From Streptomyces himalayensis subsp. himalayensis (GTDB taxonomy: Bacteria > Actinomycetota > Actinomycetes > Streptomycetales > Streptomycetaceae), in the NCBI RefSeq assembly GCF_013778455.1, contig NZ_JACEHE010000042.1, positions 1 to 53,209 on the forward strand: a stretch of DNA of 53,209 nucleotides, given 5' to 3'. Position numbers and translations under genes: made by a program. Below, piece by piece: positions 16,470-25,227 of the stretch (position 1 is the stretch's first letter; each line of letters starts with the position of its first letter). The notes below the pieces were generated by a model that saw nothing but the letters and a program-made list of their open reading frames with translations, did not search any database and was not told the DNA's origin.

Positions 16470-17285
16470 ATGGCGACAACTCGGCCGGTGGCGCTCGTGA
16501 CAGGTGCCTCATCGGGGATCGGCAAGGAGACGGCCCGCGCCTTCGTCGCGGCGGGTTTCGAGGTGATCGGAACCGGCCGCAAGACCTCCGGACTCACCCC
16601 GCCCGCCGGTGTGACGTACCTCGATCTCGACGTGGCCAGTGACGACTCGGCCACCAACGCGGTCGGAGAGGTGATCGACCGGTTCGGACGCATCGACGTC
16701 CTGGTCAACAACGCAGGCGTCGGCTCGGCGGGCGCCGTCGAGGAGAACTCCGTCACCCAGGCCCAGAACATCCTGAACATCAACGTCCTCGGTGTCATCC
16801 GTATGACGAAGGCCGTCCTACCGCACATGCGCGCCCAGGGTGGCGGACGCGTCATCAACATCTCGTCCGTCCTCGGGGTCGCCCCCCAGCCCTTCATGGC
16901 CCTCTACGTCGCGTCGAAGCACGCCATCGAGGGCTACTCCGAGTCGCTGGACCACGAGGTCCGCGAGCACGGCGTCCGGGTTCTCCTCGTCCAGCCCGCC
17001 TATACCAAGACCAGCTTCGACACCAACGCCGCGCAGCCCGACGCCCCGCTGCCTCTGTACGCGGAGCGACGGCGCGTCTTCGACGAGGTGATGGCGGATG
17101 CGATGAAGGACGGCGACGACCCCGCCGTCGTCGCCAAAGTGATCGTCAGTGCGGCCACCGACAAGAAGCCGAAGCTGCGCTACACCGCCGGCCCGCTGGC
17201 CTCACGCGTCACCACGGCGCGCCGCCTCGTCCCCGCCGGAGCGTTCGACAAGCAGATCCGCAAGAACAACCGCATGCCCACCTGA
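16470..17285 (+). CDS. SDR family oxidoreductase
   Basis: A 271-residue classical SDR with TGASSGIG at 11-18, NNAG at 80-83, a Ser132-Ser133 pair, Tyr146 and Lys150 (YVASK). The C-terminal extension RVTTARRLVPAGAFDKQIRK is typical of the group that reduces or oxidises larger hydrophobic substrates. ATG 16470 was chosen because the operators lie upstream of it and GGGAG precedes it. A TetR gene follows 187 bp downstream on the same strand. The substrate is unknown. Confidence 0.9.
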   Translation: MATTRPVALVTGASSGIGKETARAFVAAGFEVIGTGRKTSGLTPPAGVTYLDLDVASDDSATNAVGEVIDRFGRIDVLVNNAGVGSAGAVEENSVTQAQNILNINVLGVIRMTKAVLPHMRAQGGGRVINISSVLGVAPQPFMALYVASKHAIEGYSESLDHEVREHGVRVLLVQPAYTKTSFDTNAAQPDAPLPLYAERRRVFDEVMADAMKDGDDPAVVAKVIVSAATDKKPKLRYTAGPLASRVTTARRLVPAGAFDKQIRKNNRMPT

Positions 17286-17472
17286 CATCCCGGTCCGGCA
17301 TCGAAGGGCGTCGATTCCGCCCGAATTCCCCGTGGTTGACCGATGCCGCTCTCGCGCCGGTGCCGACCGAAGCCCTGCCGATCGGTGCCAACGGGCTCAG
17401 GTTCCACAACGGCACACTGACTTGGCCAGGGCGGTATCCGGAGTGGGGGCCCCGGCTGCGATGGAGGAACGC

Positions 17473-18063
17473 ATGGTGCGGTACGCGAAAGAACACAAGC
17501 AGGAGACAAGGCAGCGGATCATTGCGACGGCCGGTCGCCGGCTCAAACGGGACGGCATCGACGGCTCCGGAGTCGCGACGCTCATGAAGGACGCGGGCCT
17601 GACCAACGGCGCCTTCTACACTCACTTCGCATCCAAGGACATCCTCGTCGCCATCGCGATCGCCGACCAACTGCACACACTGAACGCGAACATCGTCGCG
17701 CAGGCGGAGCCCGGCCCGGCCGGCCTCGAACAGATCGTGCGCTGGTACCTCTCGGCCCACCACCGGGACAACCCCGGCGACGGCTGCCCCAACGCCGCCC
17801 TGCTCGACGAGATCGGGCGCTGCGCGGACGCAACCAGGCAGGCGTACACCGACGGCGTGCTGGTCCTCATCGACGGCTTCGCCGCCCGCCTGGCACCCCA
17901 CGATCCGCCGTCGGCGCGTCTGAAGTCACTCATCCTCCTCGGCATGTTGGCCGGGACGCTGCAACTCTCCCGTGCCCTGACCGACCGGCAGCTCGCCGAC
18001 GAACTCCTCGAACAGGGCATCCGCAACGCCCTCGCCCTGCTGGATGCCGAGCAGCACAACTGA
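17473..18063 (+). CDS. TetR-family transcriptional regulator
   Basis: A 196-residue protein beginning MVRYAKEHKQETRQRI, with the TetR HTH at about 30-55 (GVATLMKDAGLTNGAFYTHF) and a C-terminal ligand domain containing GCPNAALLDEIGR. GGAGG lies six bases before ATG 17473. It is a clear paralogue of the regulator at 24546-25118 along its whole length; for example the DGIDGSG, DAGLTNGAFY and FASKD segments are shared. The pair probably recognises the same TACGnnCGTA sites. It is likely to regulate the SDR upstream and perhaps itself. Confidence 0.9.
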   Translation: MVRYAKEHKQETRQRIIATAGRRLKRDGIDGSGVATLMKDAGLTNGAFYTHFASKDILVAIAIADQLHTLNANIVAQAEPGPAGLEQIVRWYLSAHHRDNPGDGCPNAALLDEIGRCADATRQAYTDGVLVLIDGFAARLAPHDPPSARLKSLILLGMLAGTLQLSRALTDRQLADELLEQGIRNALALLDAEQHN

Positions 18064-18122
18064 GACGGATCGACCTGTCCACCAGCACCGCGTCGACCCT
18101 CAGATGCAACTGTCCTCACCGC

Positions 18123-18848
18123 TCAGAGCGCGGTGCCCGTCTCCTCCGCCAACGCCTGCAGGAGGCGGTCCTGGAACGCCTCGTCGCGGACGGCGCGGTG
18201 CGGCTGCAGCCGCTGGCCGTGGTACCAGTACCCGCCGGTCGTCAGGGCCTCGGGTTCGTCGCTGGAGGCTAGCCACTCCTGCGTCCGATGGCCGAGCTCC
18301 AGATCGTCCGGTGCGCTCGGCCCGCCCATCTTCGTCGGCACCCAGCCCGGGTCCACGGCGTTGCTCAGCACTCCGGGGCGCAGACGAGCCACCGCAGCGG
18401 CGAGCGTCGTGACGAACAGCTTGCTGTCGGAGTACGAGCCCGGGCTCTCGCCCCGCCAGTCCACGCCGTTGAGCGAGGGACGCCCACCGAAGTGCGAGCT
18501 GCTGCTCAGGTACACCAGCCGGCGCGGGGCGCGGAGCAGGGCCGTGAGCAGGTACGGTGCGACGATGTTGACCGGCATGACCGCCGGTCCGCTCCACACG
18601 CCGGCGTTGTGGATGACCGCGTCGAGCGGCCCCGCGTCGTTCAGCTCGGCGGCGATGCGCTGTACGGCGGCACGCTCCGTGAAGTCGCCCACCACGATGT
18701 GTGCCCCGCGGTCGATCAGCGCGTCGAGGCCCGCCGCGCGCTCCCGGTTCCGAGCGTGCACCACCACGTCGTGTCCCGCGGACAACAGCGAATCCGCCGA
18801 GGCACGTCCAAGGCCGTCGGCGGAACCGGTCACCAGGATCCGACTCAC
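18123..18848 (-). CDS. SDR family NAD(P)-binding oxidoreductase
   Basis: A 241-residue protein with TGSADGLG at 7-14, HNAG at 80-83 (His replaces the usual first Asn), a Ser run at 115-118, Tyr139 and Lys143 (YSDSK). The region HFGGRPSLNGVDW is like that of retinol-dehydrogenase/WW-oxidoreductase-type SDRs. It converges with the TetR gene 60 bp away. No paired regulator is evident. It is probably an alcohol/carbonyl oxidoreductase of unknown substrate. Confidence 0.85.
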   Translation of the reverse strand: MSRILVTGSADGLGRASADSLLSAGHDVVVHARNRERAAGLDALIDRGAHIVVGDFTERAAVQRIAAELNDAGPLDAVIHNAGVWSGPAVMPVNIVAPYLLTALLRAPRRLVYLSSSSHFGGRPSLNGVDWRGESPGSYSDSKLFVTTLAAAVARLRPGVLSNAVDPGWVPTKMGGPSAPDDLELGHRTQEWLASSDEPEALTTGGYWYHGQRLQPHRAVRDEAFQDRLLQALAEETGTAL

Positions 18849-19019
18849 GATCGCACCGCCCCTCGCACCCGCGAGGCCCGGCCGGGCTCCACCCCTGGGA
18901 GCCCGAGAGCCTCAACTGCAACGTGCATGCCTGCTCCTCGCATGGGAGCGCCTCCTTCCGTTCCAAGCCGCTGTACGGGCTCGCCGCTGGGAACGAGCCT
19001 GGTGGCTCCTTCCCAGCGT

Positions 19020-19225
19020 TCAGGCTGAGATGACCTGCTTCGCGGTCGTGATCGCCGTCATGGCCTTGGGCCACCCGGCGTAGAAGGCGAGGTGGGTGAT
19101 CGCCTCGATGAGTTCGGTCTCGGTGATGCCGTTCTCCTTCGCTCGTCCGAGGTGGAGGCGGAGCTGGTCCGCGTCACCACCGGCGACGATGACTGCGACG
19201 GTGATCAGGCTACGGTCGCGGGCGG
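19020..19225 (-). pseudogene. carboxymuconolactone decarboxylase-family C-terminal remnant
   Basis: The reverse strand reads SLITVAVIVAGGDADQLRLH, then LGRAKENGITETELIEAITH and LAFYAGWPKAMTAI, and stops at 19020-19022. This is the C-terminal half of a CMD/AhpD-like protein. Upstream, at about 19225-19232, homology ends and a partial TetR duplicate begins, so the N-terminal half, including the usual CxxC region, was lost at that junction. Confidence 0.75.
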
Positions 19226-19231
19226 CCAGCT

Positions 19232-19452
19232 ACGCAGCGACATCCACGGGTCCTCGTCGGCCAGGCGCTCGGCGAGCCGCGCGGCGATCGATTCCCCTGC
19301 TCGGACAGGCCGTTGAGCGCGAGGTCTTCCTTGTTGCGGAAGTAGTTGAACAGGGTCCGTTTGGAGACCCCCGCTGCGGCGGCGACCTCCGCGAGTGTCG
19401 TGTCGTCATACCCCTTGGCGGCGAACAGATCGAGGGCGGTTCGGGCGAGTAG
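19232..19452 (-). pseudogene. duplicated fragment of the neighbouring TetR gene
   Basis: These 221 bp match 20616-20837 almost base for base (about 95% by eye), corresponding to the HTH and first helices of the TetR at 20277-20891 (GVSKRTLFNYFRNKEDLALN). One base is missing in a run of C, which breaks the frame. No start codon or ligand-binding domain is present. The fragment was joined to a decarboxylase remnant, so it marks a rearrangement. Confidence 0.85.
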
Positions 19453-19476
19453 GGAGGCGGGCTTCCCGTGCCCCGA

Positions 19477-20280
19477 TCAGATGACGTTGACGGCGTCGAG
19501 GAAGCGGGAGGCGAGCTCGGTGTCGCCGGTGACCGTCACGTCGCTGTCGCGCCAGGACGACCGCTGCGTGCCCCAGTCGGGGAAGGTCAGCGCGGGGGCG
19601 GTGACGTGCGCGGCGACCGCGCCGTTGGATGGAGCCAGGCCGCCTGCCTCGTCGATCCACCAGGTCCCGCCGCCGGGGCCGGTGAGAGTGAGTGCGACGC
19701 GGGCGTCGAGCCCGGCGACTGGCGTCTGCGCGACCTGATTGCTCAGTACGGCGATCATCCACGTCAGGACCGCGCGCATCCTGTCTGCATCGGTGGGCGG
19801 CACGGGCCGGCCGAGCGCTGGGGCCATGTCGTGGCGCAGGTGCGTGTGATGGTCGAAGACGAGTGCGCCGCCGATCATCAGACCCATGGTGTGGCGACCG
19901 AGTTCGGCCAGCGGTACCCGCACTCGGGCGGCGGGCGTGCGTCTGACGACGTCGAGGAGTGTGGTGGCTCGCCGGCCGGTGCGCTGGTACTCGGCCATCA
20001 CCTTGGCACGGCTCCAGTCCCGCCGCCGGTCGACGGGGTCTTCGTTCACCTGCTCGAGGCTGGCGGCGAAGATCGTGCGCAGCCCGGCGGGTGTGTAGAA
20101 GCTCCGCGCCGTCGCACCGATGTGGGCGACGACGTCGGCGATACGCCATCCAGCTGCGGCGCTGGGTGCGGTCCATTCGTCGTCGGTGAGGCTGCTGGTG
20201 AAGTTCAGCATCTCGGCGCGTTCGGCGCGGAGGGCGGCGGCCATGTTCGGCAGGTCCGCCGTGGGCAGGCGATTGGTCAT
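19477..20280 (-). CDS. maleylpyruvate isomerase-family (DinB-like, mycothiol-dependent type) protein
   Basis: A 267-residue protein beginning MTNRLPTADL. The N-terminal DinB-like four-helix bundle carries the pattern MLNFTSSLTDDEWTAPSAAA, GWRIADVVAHIGA and FDHHTHLRHD, whose histidines are likely metal ligands. A C-terminal domain similar to the MDMPI C-domain follows. Relatives are mycothiol-dependent isomerases or transferases; the substrate here is unknown. Its ATG (20278-20280) overlaps the TetR stop, so the two are cotranscribed and coupled. It is flanked on both sides by copies of the same TetR sequence. Confidence 0.8.
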   Translation of the reverse strand: MTNRLPTADLPNMAAALRAERAEMLNFTSSLTDDEWTAPSAAAGWRIADVVAHIGATARSFYTPAGLRTIFAASLEQVNEDPVDRRRDWSRAKVMAEYQRTGRRATTLLDVVRRTPAARVRVPLAELGRHTMGLMIGGALVFDHHTHLRHDMAPALGRPVPPTDADRMRAVLTWMIAVLSNQVAQTPVAGLDARVALTLTGPGGGTWWIDEAGGLAPSNGAVAAHVTAPALTFPDWGTQRSSWRDSDVTVTGDTELASRFLDAVNVI

Positions 20281-20891
20281 GTCATCTTCTTCTCTGGGTA
20301 TGAGGCGGGACGGCGGATCGCCTGGACGGCAGCGTCGTACAGGTCGAACTGGTCGACCTGTCCGCCCAGGCGCATCCACTCTTCTGTTGCTGCCTGAAGA
20401 CAGGTGATCGCCGCGGCTGCGATCGCGCGCGCCTGCAGGGCGCGGCGGTCGGAGTCGGGCAGTCGCGGCTCGATCAGCGGTGCGAACAGGTCTTGCCAGC
20501 GAGCCTGCTTCTCGGCGTGGCCGGCGCGCAGGGATTCATTGCCGAACAGCAGCGTGATCATCTCGAGCCGGCGCTCGGCCGTGAGGTCAATCTCCTCGAG
20601 CACCTGGAACGCCGCACGCAGCGACGTCCACGGGTCCTCGTCGGCCGGGCGCTCGGCGAGCCGCGCGGCGATCAATTCCCCCTGCTCGGACAGGCCGTTG
20701 AGCGCGAGGTCTTCCTTGTTGCGGAAGTAGTTGAACAGGGTCCGTTTGGAGACCCCCGCTGCGGCGGCGATCTCCTCGAGTGTCGTGTCGTCGTACCCCT
20801 TGGCGGCGAACAGTTCGAGGGCCGTCCGGGCGAGTAGCGCGCGAACCACCGAGCGGGTCTGCTCCCGAAGAGGTGCCGGTTTCTGAGTCAT
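20277..20891 (-). CDS. TetR-family transcriptional regulator
   Basis: A 204-residue regulator starting MTQKPAPLREQTRSVV. The HTH is at about 35-60 (EEIAAAAGVSKRTLFNYFRN), followed by a helical ligand domain. It is divergent from an SDR - aldehyde dehydrogenase pair, and a 17-bp palindrome lies in the 73-bp spacer (20927-20943). It therefore probably represses both directions. ATG 20889-20891 is chosen because upstream in-frame codons would run through the operator. Confidence 0.9.
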   Translation of the reverse strand: MTQKPAPLREQTRSVVRALLARTALELFAAKGYDDTTLEEIAAAAGVSKRTLFNYFRNKEDLALNGLSEQGELIAARLAERPADEDPWTSLRAAFQVLEEIDLTAERRLEMITLLFGNESLRAGHAEKQARWQDLFAPLIEPRLPDSDRRALQARAIAAAAITCLQAATEEWMRLGGQVDQFDLYDAAVQAIRRPASYPEKKMT

Positions 20892-20926
20892 GCACTTATG
20901 GTACATCCCTTCGCCAGATGCAATAT

Positions 20927-20943
20927 CTTGCACTGAGTGCAAG
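20927..20943. promoter_or_regulatory. 17-bp palindrome between divergent TetR and SDR genes
   Basis: CTTGCACTGAGTGCAAG is a perfect inverted repeat with 8-bp arms around one central G. Related half-sites (AGTGCA) recur at about 20954-20960 and, inverted (TGCACT), at about 20891-20896. The position between divergent starts is that of a TetR operator. Confidence 0.75.
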
Positions 20944-20964
20944 CAGGTGCGTAGAGTGCACGTC

Positions 20965-21753
20965 ATGAGCAAAATTGACTATCGCCGCCAGACCGTCATC
21001 GTCACCGGAGCGAGCTCCGGGCTCGGCGCGGAATTCGCGCGCCAGTTGGCCCGTCGCGGCGCGGATCTCGTACTCGTCGCCCGCCGAGCGGACCGGCTCA
21101 AGAACCTGGCCGACGAACTCACCCGCGCCCACGGCGTCACGGTGACCGTCGTCGCCCGCGACCTCGGCCTGCCCGACGCCGGCCGCACGCTGCGCGCCGA
21201 ACTCGAATCCCGCGGCATCTACGCCACCGGACTCGTCAACAACGCCGGCTTCGCCACCCACAACGCCCTCACCGACGAGGACCCTGACCGCCTGCAGAGC
21301 ATGATCGCGCTGAACGTCAGCGCGCTCGTCGACCTCAGCCGCGCCTACATCGACCCGCTGACCTCCGCCGACACCGGCGTCCTGATCAACGTCGCGAGCC
21401 TGCTGGGCTTCCAGCCGACCCCGTACCTGAGCGTCTACGGCGCCACCAAGGCCTTCGTCCTCAGCTTCACCGAATCGCTGTGGGAGGAGACCCACGACAC
21501 CGGCCTACGCGTCCTCGCCGTGTGCCCCGGCGCCACGAAGACCGAGTTCTACGACGTCGCCGGCAGCCAGTCGGCCGACTACGGCACGAAGCGAGCCACC
21601 CCCGCCGACGTCGTCAAGATGGCCCTCGACACCCTCGACCGCCGCTCCGCGCCCCCGTCGGTGATCACCAACGGCCGCCGGCTCGCCCTCCTCAGCAAGA
21701 TCCTGCCGCGCCGCCTGACCGTCCGGTTCATGGGCCGGATGGCCCGCCGCTAA
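20965..21753 (+). CDS. SDR family NAD(P)-dependent oxidoreductase
   Basis: A 262-residue classical SDR with TGASSGLG at 14-21, NNAG at 92-95, Ser145, Tyr158 and Lys162 (YGATK). The DltE/YqjQ-like layout, with FVLSFTESLWEE and a basic hydrophobic tail (RRLTVRFMGRMARR), suggests a membrane-near or lipid-like substrate. It opens an operon with an aldehyde dehydrogenase, divergent from TetR. An alcohol-to-aldehyde-to-acid route is plausible but not shown. Confidence 0.88.
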   Translation: MSKIDYRRQTVIVTGASSGLGAEFARQLARRGADLVLVARRADRLKNLADELTRAHGVTVTVVARDLGLPDAGRTLRAELESRGIYATGLVNNAGFATHNALTDEDPDRLQSMIALNVSALVDLSRAYIDPLTSADTGVLINVASLLGFQPTPYLSVYGATKAFVLSFTESLWEETHDTGLRVLAVCPGATKTEFYDVAGSQSADYGTKRATPADVVKMALDTLDRRSAPPSVITNGRRLALLSKILPRRLTVRFMGRMARR

Positions 21754-21845
21754 CCGGCACCTGCCCCACCGTCGCCTTCACCAGCAGCAAAGGCCCGCCG
21801 TTAACCGGCACTGCTCCACCGCCACCCCCCACCAGCAGCAGCAAA
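21741..21845. repeat. two tandem copies of an about 51-bp unit at the SDR 3' end
   Basis: The end of the SDR gene with its stop codon (GGCCCGCCGCTAACCGGCAC) is repeated 51 bp later as GGCCCGCCGTTAACCGGCAC. Each copy is followed by a similar CCACC-rich stretch and CACCAGCAGCAAAG. The duplication fills the spacer between the SDR and aldehyde dehydrogenase genes. Confidence 0.75.
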
Positions 21846-21857
21846 GGAAGAAGATTC

Positions 21858-23285
21858 ATGACCATCACAGAAGCCACCTCGCAGCCCACGGACGCGGAGC
21901 GCTTCGGTCGCATCCTCGCTGTTCAGCGCGCTGCCTACCTCCGCGACAGAGCGCCCTCACTGGCGGCGCGGCGCAGCGATCTGAGCAGGCTCAAGGCGGC
22001 ACTGATCGCCCGGCGGAGCGCCATCGAGGAGGCGATCAACACCGACTTCGGAAATCGCTCGCGCCACGAGACCGCGATGATGGAGCTCGGGGGCGTCGTC
22101 CAGGGCATCGACTACCTGCAGCGCAATCTCCGCCGGTTCATGCGCCCGACCGGCCGCCACACCGCCTGGCACATGCGTTTCGGCACCAGCCGCATCGAAT
22201 ACCAGCCGCTCGGAGTGGTCGGGGTCATCTCACCGTGGAACTATCCCGTCAACCTGTCGCTGATGCCGGTCGTCACCGCGATCGCCGCCGGTAACCGCGT
22301 CATGCTCAAACCGTCGAAGTTCACCCCGGCGACGAACACTGTGCTCGCGTCGATGCTGAGCGAGGTCTTCCCACAAGAGCAGGTCACGATCGTCAGCGGC
22401 GACGGTTCCGCGTTCGCCTCCCTGCCCTTCGATCATCTCGTCTTCACCGGAAGCACCGAAGTCGGACGAGCCGTGATGAAGGCGGCGAGCGAGAACCTCG
22501 TCCCCGTCACGCTGGAACTGGGCGGCAAGTCCCCGACCATCGTCGCCAAGGGACACGTAACGGACCGGACCGTGTCCGACATCGTCTTCGGAAAACTCCT
22601 CAGCGGCGGGCAGACCTGCATAGCCCCCGACTACGCCCTGGTGCACGAAGCCGAGATCGACACCTTCATCGACAGCTACGACAGACTCGTGAAGGCCGCC
22701 TACCCCGACGGTCCGACCAGCAAGGACTACACCTCGATCATCAACGACAAGCAGTACGCGATCCTCACCGACCTGATCGAAGACGCCCGTAACCGCGGGG
22801 CACGGATCATCGAGGTCGGTCACCGGCCGGGCGAGGCCGCCCACCGCCCGCACACCCTCGCACCGACCGTCGTGCTCGGCGTCACCGACGAGATGCGGAT
22901 CGCCCACGAGGAGATTTTCGGCCCCATCCTCCCGATCTTCCCGTACCGCGACATCGACGATGCCATCGACTACGTCAACGCACGGCCACGACCGCTCGCG
23001 CTCTACTACTTCGGCAAGAACGACACGGACCGGCGCAAGGTCCTCGACCGCACGACCTCCGGCAACGTCACCATCAGCGGCACCATCATGCACGTCGGGC
23101 AGGACGACCTTCCCTTCGGCGGCGTCGGCGCGAGCGGAATGGGCCAATACCACGGGATCGAGGGCTTCCGGACGCTCAGCCACCCCAAGGGCATCTTCGT
23201 ACAAGGCCGCTGGAACGCCGCCCGCCTCCTGTATGCCCCCTTCGGTAAGCGTGCCGAGGCTCTTCTCAACTTCGTCCTTCGATAA
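21858..23285 (+). CDS. aldehyde dehydrogenase (coniferyl-aldehyde-dehydrogenase-like)
   Basis: A 475-residue ALDH of the shorter class-3-like type. It shows PWNYP (Asn128), FTGSTEVG, the general base Glu220 in ELGGKSP, the nucleophile Cys254 in GGQTCIAPDY, EEIFGPILP, and PFGGVGASGMGQYHG. It oxidises aldehydes to acids with NAD(P)+. AAGGAAGAAG precedes ATG 21858. It lies 104 bp behind the SDR and is likely in its operon, giving an alcohol-aldehyde-acid pair under TetR control. Confidence 0.92.
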   Translation: MTITEATSQPTDAERFGRILAVQRAAYLRDRAPSLAARRSDLSRLKAALIARRSAIEEAINTDFGNRSRHETAMMELGGVVQGIDYLQRNLRRFMRPTGRHTAWHMRFGTSRIEYQPLGVVGVISPWNYPVNLSLMPVVTAIAAGNRVMLKPSKFTPATNTVLASMLSEVFPQEQVTIVSGDGSAFASLPFDHLVFTGSTEVGRAVMKAASENLVPVTLELGGKSPTIVAKGHVTDRTVSDIVFGKLLSGGQTCIAPDYALVHEAEIDTFIDSYDRLVKAAYPDGPTSKDYTSIINDKQYAILTDLIEDARNRGARIIEVGHRPGEAAHRPHTLAPTVVLGVTDEMRIAHEEIFGPILPIFPYRDIDDAIDYVNARPRPLALYYFGKNDTDRRKVLDRTTSGNVTISGTIMHVGQDDLPFGGVGASGMGQYHGIEGFRTLSHPKGIFVQGRWNAARLLYAPFGKRAEALLNFVLR

Positions 23286-23674
23286 CCGGCGGCATCCGCC
23301 GCCAAAGCCTCACCCGCATCGAAGCACGGGTCCGCCTCCGTAGGCGCCCCGGAGGAGAGAGACGGAAGGCTCAGCCCGCGCTGAAGTTGCCCGGGAGCGC
23401 CGCCGCCATCCGATGCGGCGCGCGGAGGCCGAGCTGCGCAGTGTGCGCCGGGTGGGCGTGGTGCGGCTGAGGCGCCACTGGTACGGCGAGGCTGCGTGGC
23501 TTGCAGGCGGTGCCGGCTGGCTGACGCTACAACCCCAGTGGTGATCTCGGCGAGAGTGCGTCGGCGGGTCTACCGCGTCAGTCGCATCTCCCTGTGGCGA
23601 CCGATGAGTTCCGGCGCCCGGTGGGGTCTGCCTCTGCACAAGCGCAAGCTGCGCACGAGTTCTGTGAGGGGACC
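23286..23674. other. gap without recognised gene
   Basis: No frame shows recognisable similarity. The sequence is GC-rich with no clear hairpin terminator. The last bases carry the ribosome site (GAGGGG) of the DUF899 gene. Confidence 0.5.
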
Positions 23675-24370
23675 ATGACCACACGCGCACTACCACCCGT
23701 CGTCGACGCCGCAACGTGGGAGCGCCGACTCCAGGCGCTGCGAGCCCGGGAGAAGGCCGCGACGCGGGAGCTTGACGCCATCGCCGCCGAGCGTCGTCGC
23801 CTGCCGATGGTCGAGATGCCCGACTACACCCTCGAGGGCGAGGACGGCCCCGTTCGGCTGGCGGACGTCTTCGAAGGCAAGAGGCAACTGATCGTCTACA
23901 ACCACATGTGGTTCGCGGGCAAGGAATGGCAGTGCCCGGGCTGCACGGGGTTCACCTCGCAGTACACCCGCCTGGAGTTCCTGGACAACTACGATGCGCG
24001 ATTCGTCATCGTCACCCAGGGCCCGATCAAAGAGGCACTCGCCTACAAGCAGCGGGTCGGCAACCAGATGACGTGGTACTCGACTGCCAACAGCTCATTC
24101 GGGGCCGACGTCGGCGCACCGCCCGGCGGAGGATTCGCGGTCAACGTGTTCCTGCGTGACGGCGACACCGTCTATCGCACCTGGCACACCAACGGTCGGG
24201 GTACTGAGCAGCTCAGTCACACCTTCGCGCTGATCGACGTCCTGCCGTACGGACGACAGGAGGAGTGGCAGGACTCGCCCGAGGGCTGGCCTCAGTCGCC
24301 CACCTACAGCCGGTGGGCGACATCCAAAGACATCGCGGCCCTCTATGGCTCGGGCTCGGGCGGCGGCTGA
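23675..24370 (+). CDS. DUF899 (thioredoxin-like) family protein
   Basis: A 231-residue protein starting MTTRALPPVVDAATWERR, with a charged N-terminal helix (LRAREKAATRELDAIAAERR), then the thioredoxin-like fold typical of DUF899. Visible features are LADVFEGKRQLIVYNHMWFA, a CPGC motif in WQCPGCTGF, FVIVTQGP and YRTWHTNGRG. CPGC could be redox active. Members are common in actinomycetes and proteobacteria without firm function. It has a good GAGGGG ribosome site and stands alone; no partner is evident. Confidence 0.85.
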   Translation: MTTRALPPVVDAATWERRLQALRAREKAATRELDAIAAERRRLPMVEMPDYTLEGEDGPVRLADVFEGKRQLIVYNHMWFAGKEWQCPGCTGFTSQYTRLEFLDNYDARFVIVTQGPIKEALAYKQRVGNQMTWYSTANSSFGADVGAPPGGGFAVNVFLRDGDTVYRTWHTNGRGTEQLSHTFALIDVLPYGRQEEWQDSPEGWPQSPTYSRWATSKDIAALYGSGSGGG

Positions 24371-24545
24371 ACGAGCGCGAGGGTTCGAGGCCAGGGCGGA
24401 GAAGCCCTCCCAGCGACTCCGTGGGCGGCCGTGAGCCGTCACACTCGGGGCGCGCAGGGCCGTCGCCGCGCGCCTCCGGGCTCGATGTCCTCACGCATGG
24501 TACGGCGGAGCCGGCCAACCGCCCGGCCGCGGATTGACCGCCCGC

Positions 24546-25118
24546 TCAGCGCATGAACGCGAGGGCGTTCTCAACTCCCTCCTCAAGGACCTCATCGGCG
24601 AACTTCCGGTCGGAGAGGGCGCGGGACAGTTGCAGCGTCCCCACCATCATGGTGAAGAGCCCGATGGCCTTTCCGCGAGCGGACCGCGGATCCTCAGGCG
24701 CCAGGCGCGCGGCGATCTCTTCCACGATGGCCCTCGCGCCGTCGGTGTAGGCCTGCTTGGTCCCGTCCTCGCAGCGGCCGATCTCGTCGAGCAGGGCGGC
24801 GGAGGGGCATCCGACGCCGGGGTGGTCCCGGTGCTCAGGTGACAGGTAGTCGCGAACGAGGTCCTCGAGTCCCGGGCGGCCGGGACGCGCAGTGCCGTAC
24901 CTCGCGACTTGTGTGCGCAGTTCGTCGGCCACCACATGGGCGACGAGGTCGTCCTTGGACGCGAAGTGGGCGTAGAAGGCGCCGTTGGTGAGCCCGGCAT
25001 CCGACATCAGCGTGGAGATGCCCGAGCCGTCGATGCCGTCCTGCTTGAACCGCTGGCCGGCCTTCTCGATGATCCGTTGCCGCGTCACCTGCTTGTGCTC
25101 CTTGGCGTAGCGCGCCAC
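24546..25118 (-). CDS. TetR-family transcriptional regulator, paralogue of 17473-18063
   Basis: A 190-residue protein starting with GTG (25116-25118) behind GGAGGAACC and reading VARYAKEHKQVTRQRI. The HTH (ISTLMSDAGLTNGAFYAHF) and the ligand domain motif GCPSAALLDEIGRCEDG closely match the TetR at 17473. It is divergent from the amidase - CoA ligase - ene-reductase operon. A TACGnnCGTA-like site (25179-25188) lies in the spacer, so it probably controls that operon and itself. Confidence 0.9.
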   Translation of the reverse strand: MARYAKEHKQVTRQRIIEKAGQRFKQDGIDGSGISTLMSDAGLTNGAFYAHFASKDDLVAHVVADELRTQVARYGTARPGRPGLEDLVRDYLSPEHRDHPGVGCPSAALLDEIGRCEDGTKQAYTDGARAIVEEIAARLAPEDPRSARGKAIGLFTMMVGTLQLSRALSDRKFADEVLEEGVENALAFMR

Positions 25119-25170
25119 AGGGTTCCTCCCTTCACTCCGCGGGGCCGTTGCCTCGCACCCCATCCTAATC

Positions 25171-25190
25171 TATGGTCTGACGTTCGTAAT
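25171..25190. promoter_or_regulatory. TACGnnCGTA-like operator between TetR and amidase
   Basis: GACGTTCGTA at 25179-25188 matches TACGnnCGTA at seven of the eight defined positions. It is preceded by TATGGTC exactly as at 16414, and a second TATGGTC follows at 25194. It is centred in the 109-bp divergent spacer. Confidence 0.6.
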
Positions 25191-25227
25191 ATTATGGTCG
25201 ACAGACAATTCCGTCTGCCCGTCAGAG

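Noticed and set aside
14795..16897. A 700-codon open frame antisense to the GntR, kinase and SDR genes
   Set aside because: Its composition is that of a shadow frame in GC-rich DNA; the real genes on the other strand have clear families and motifs.
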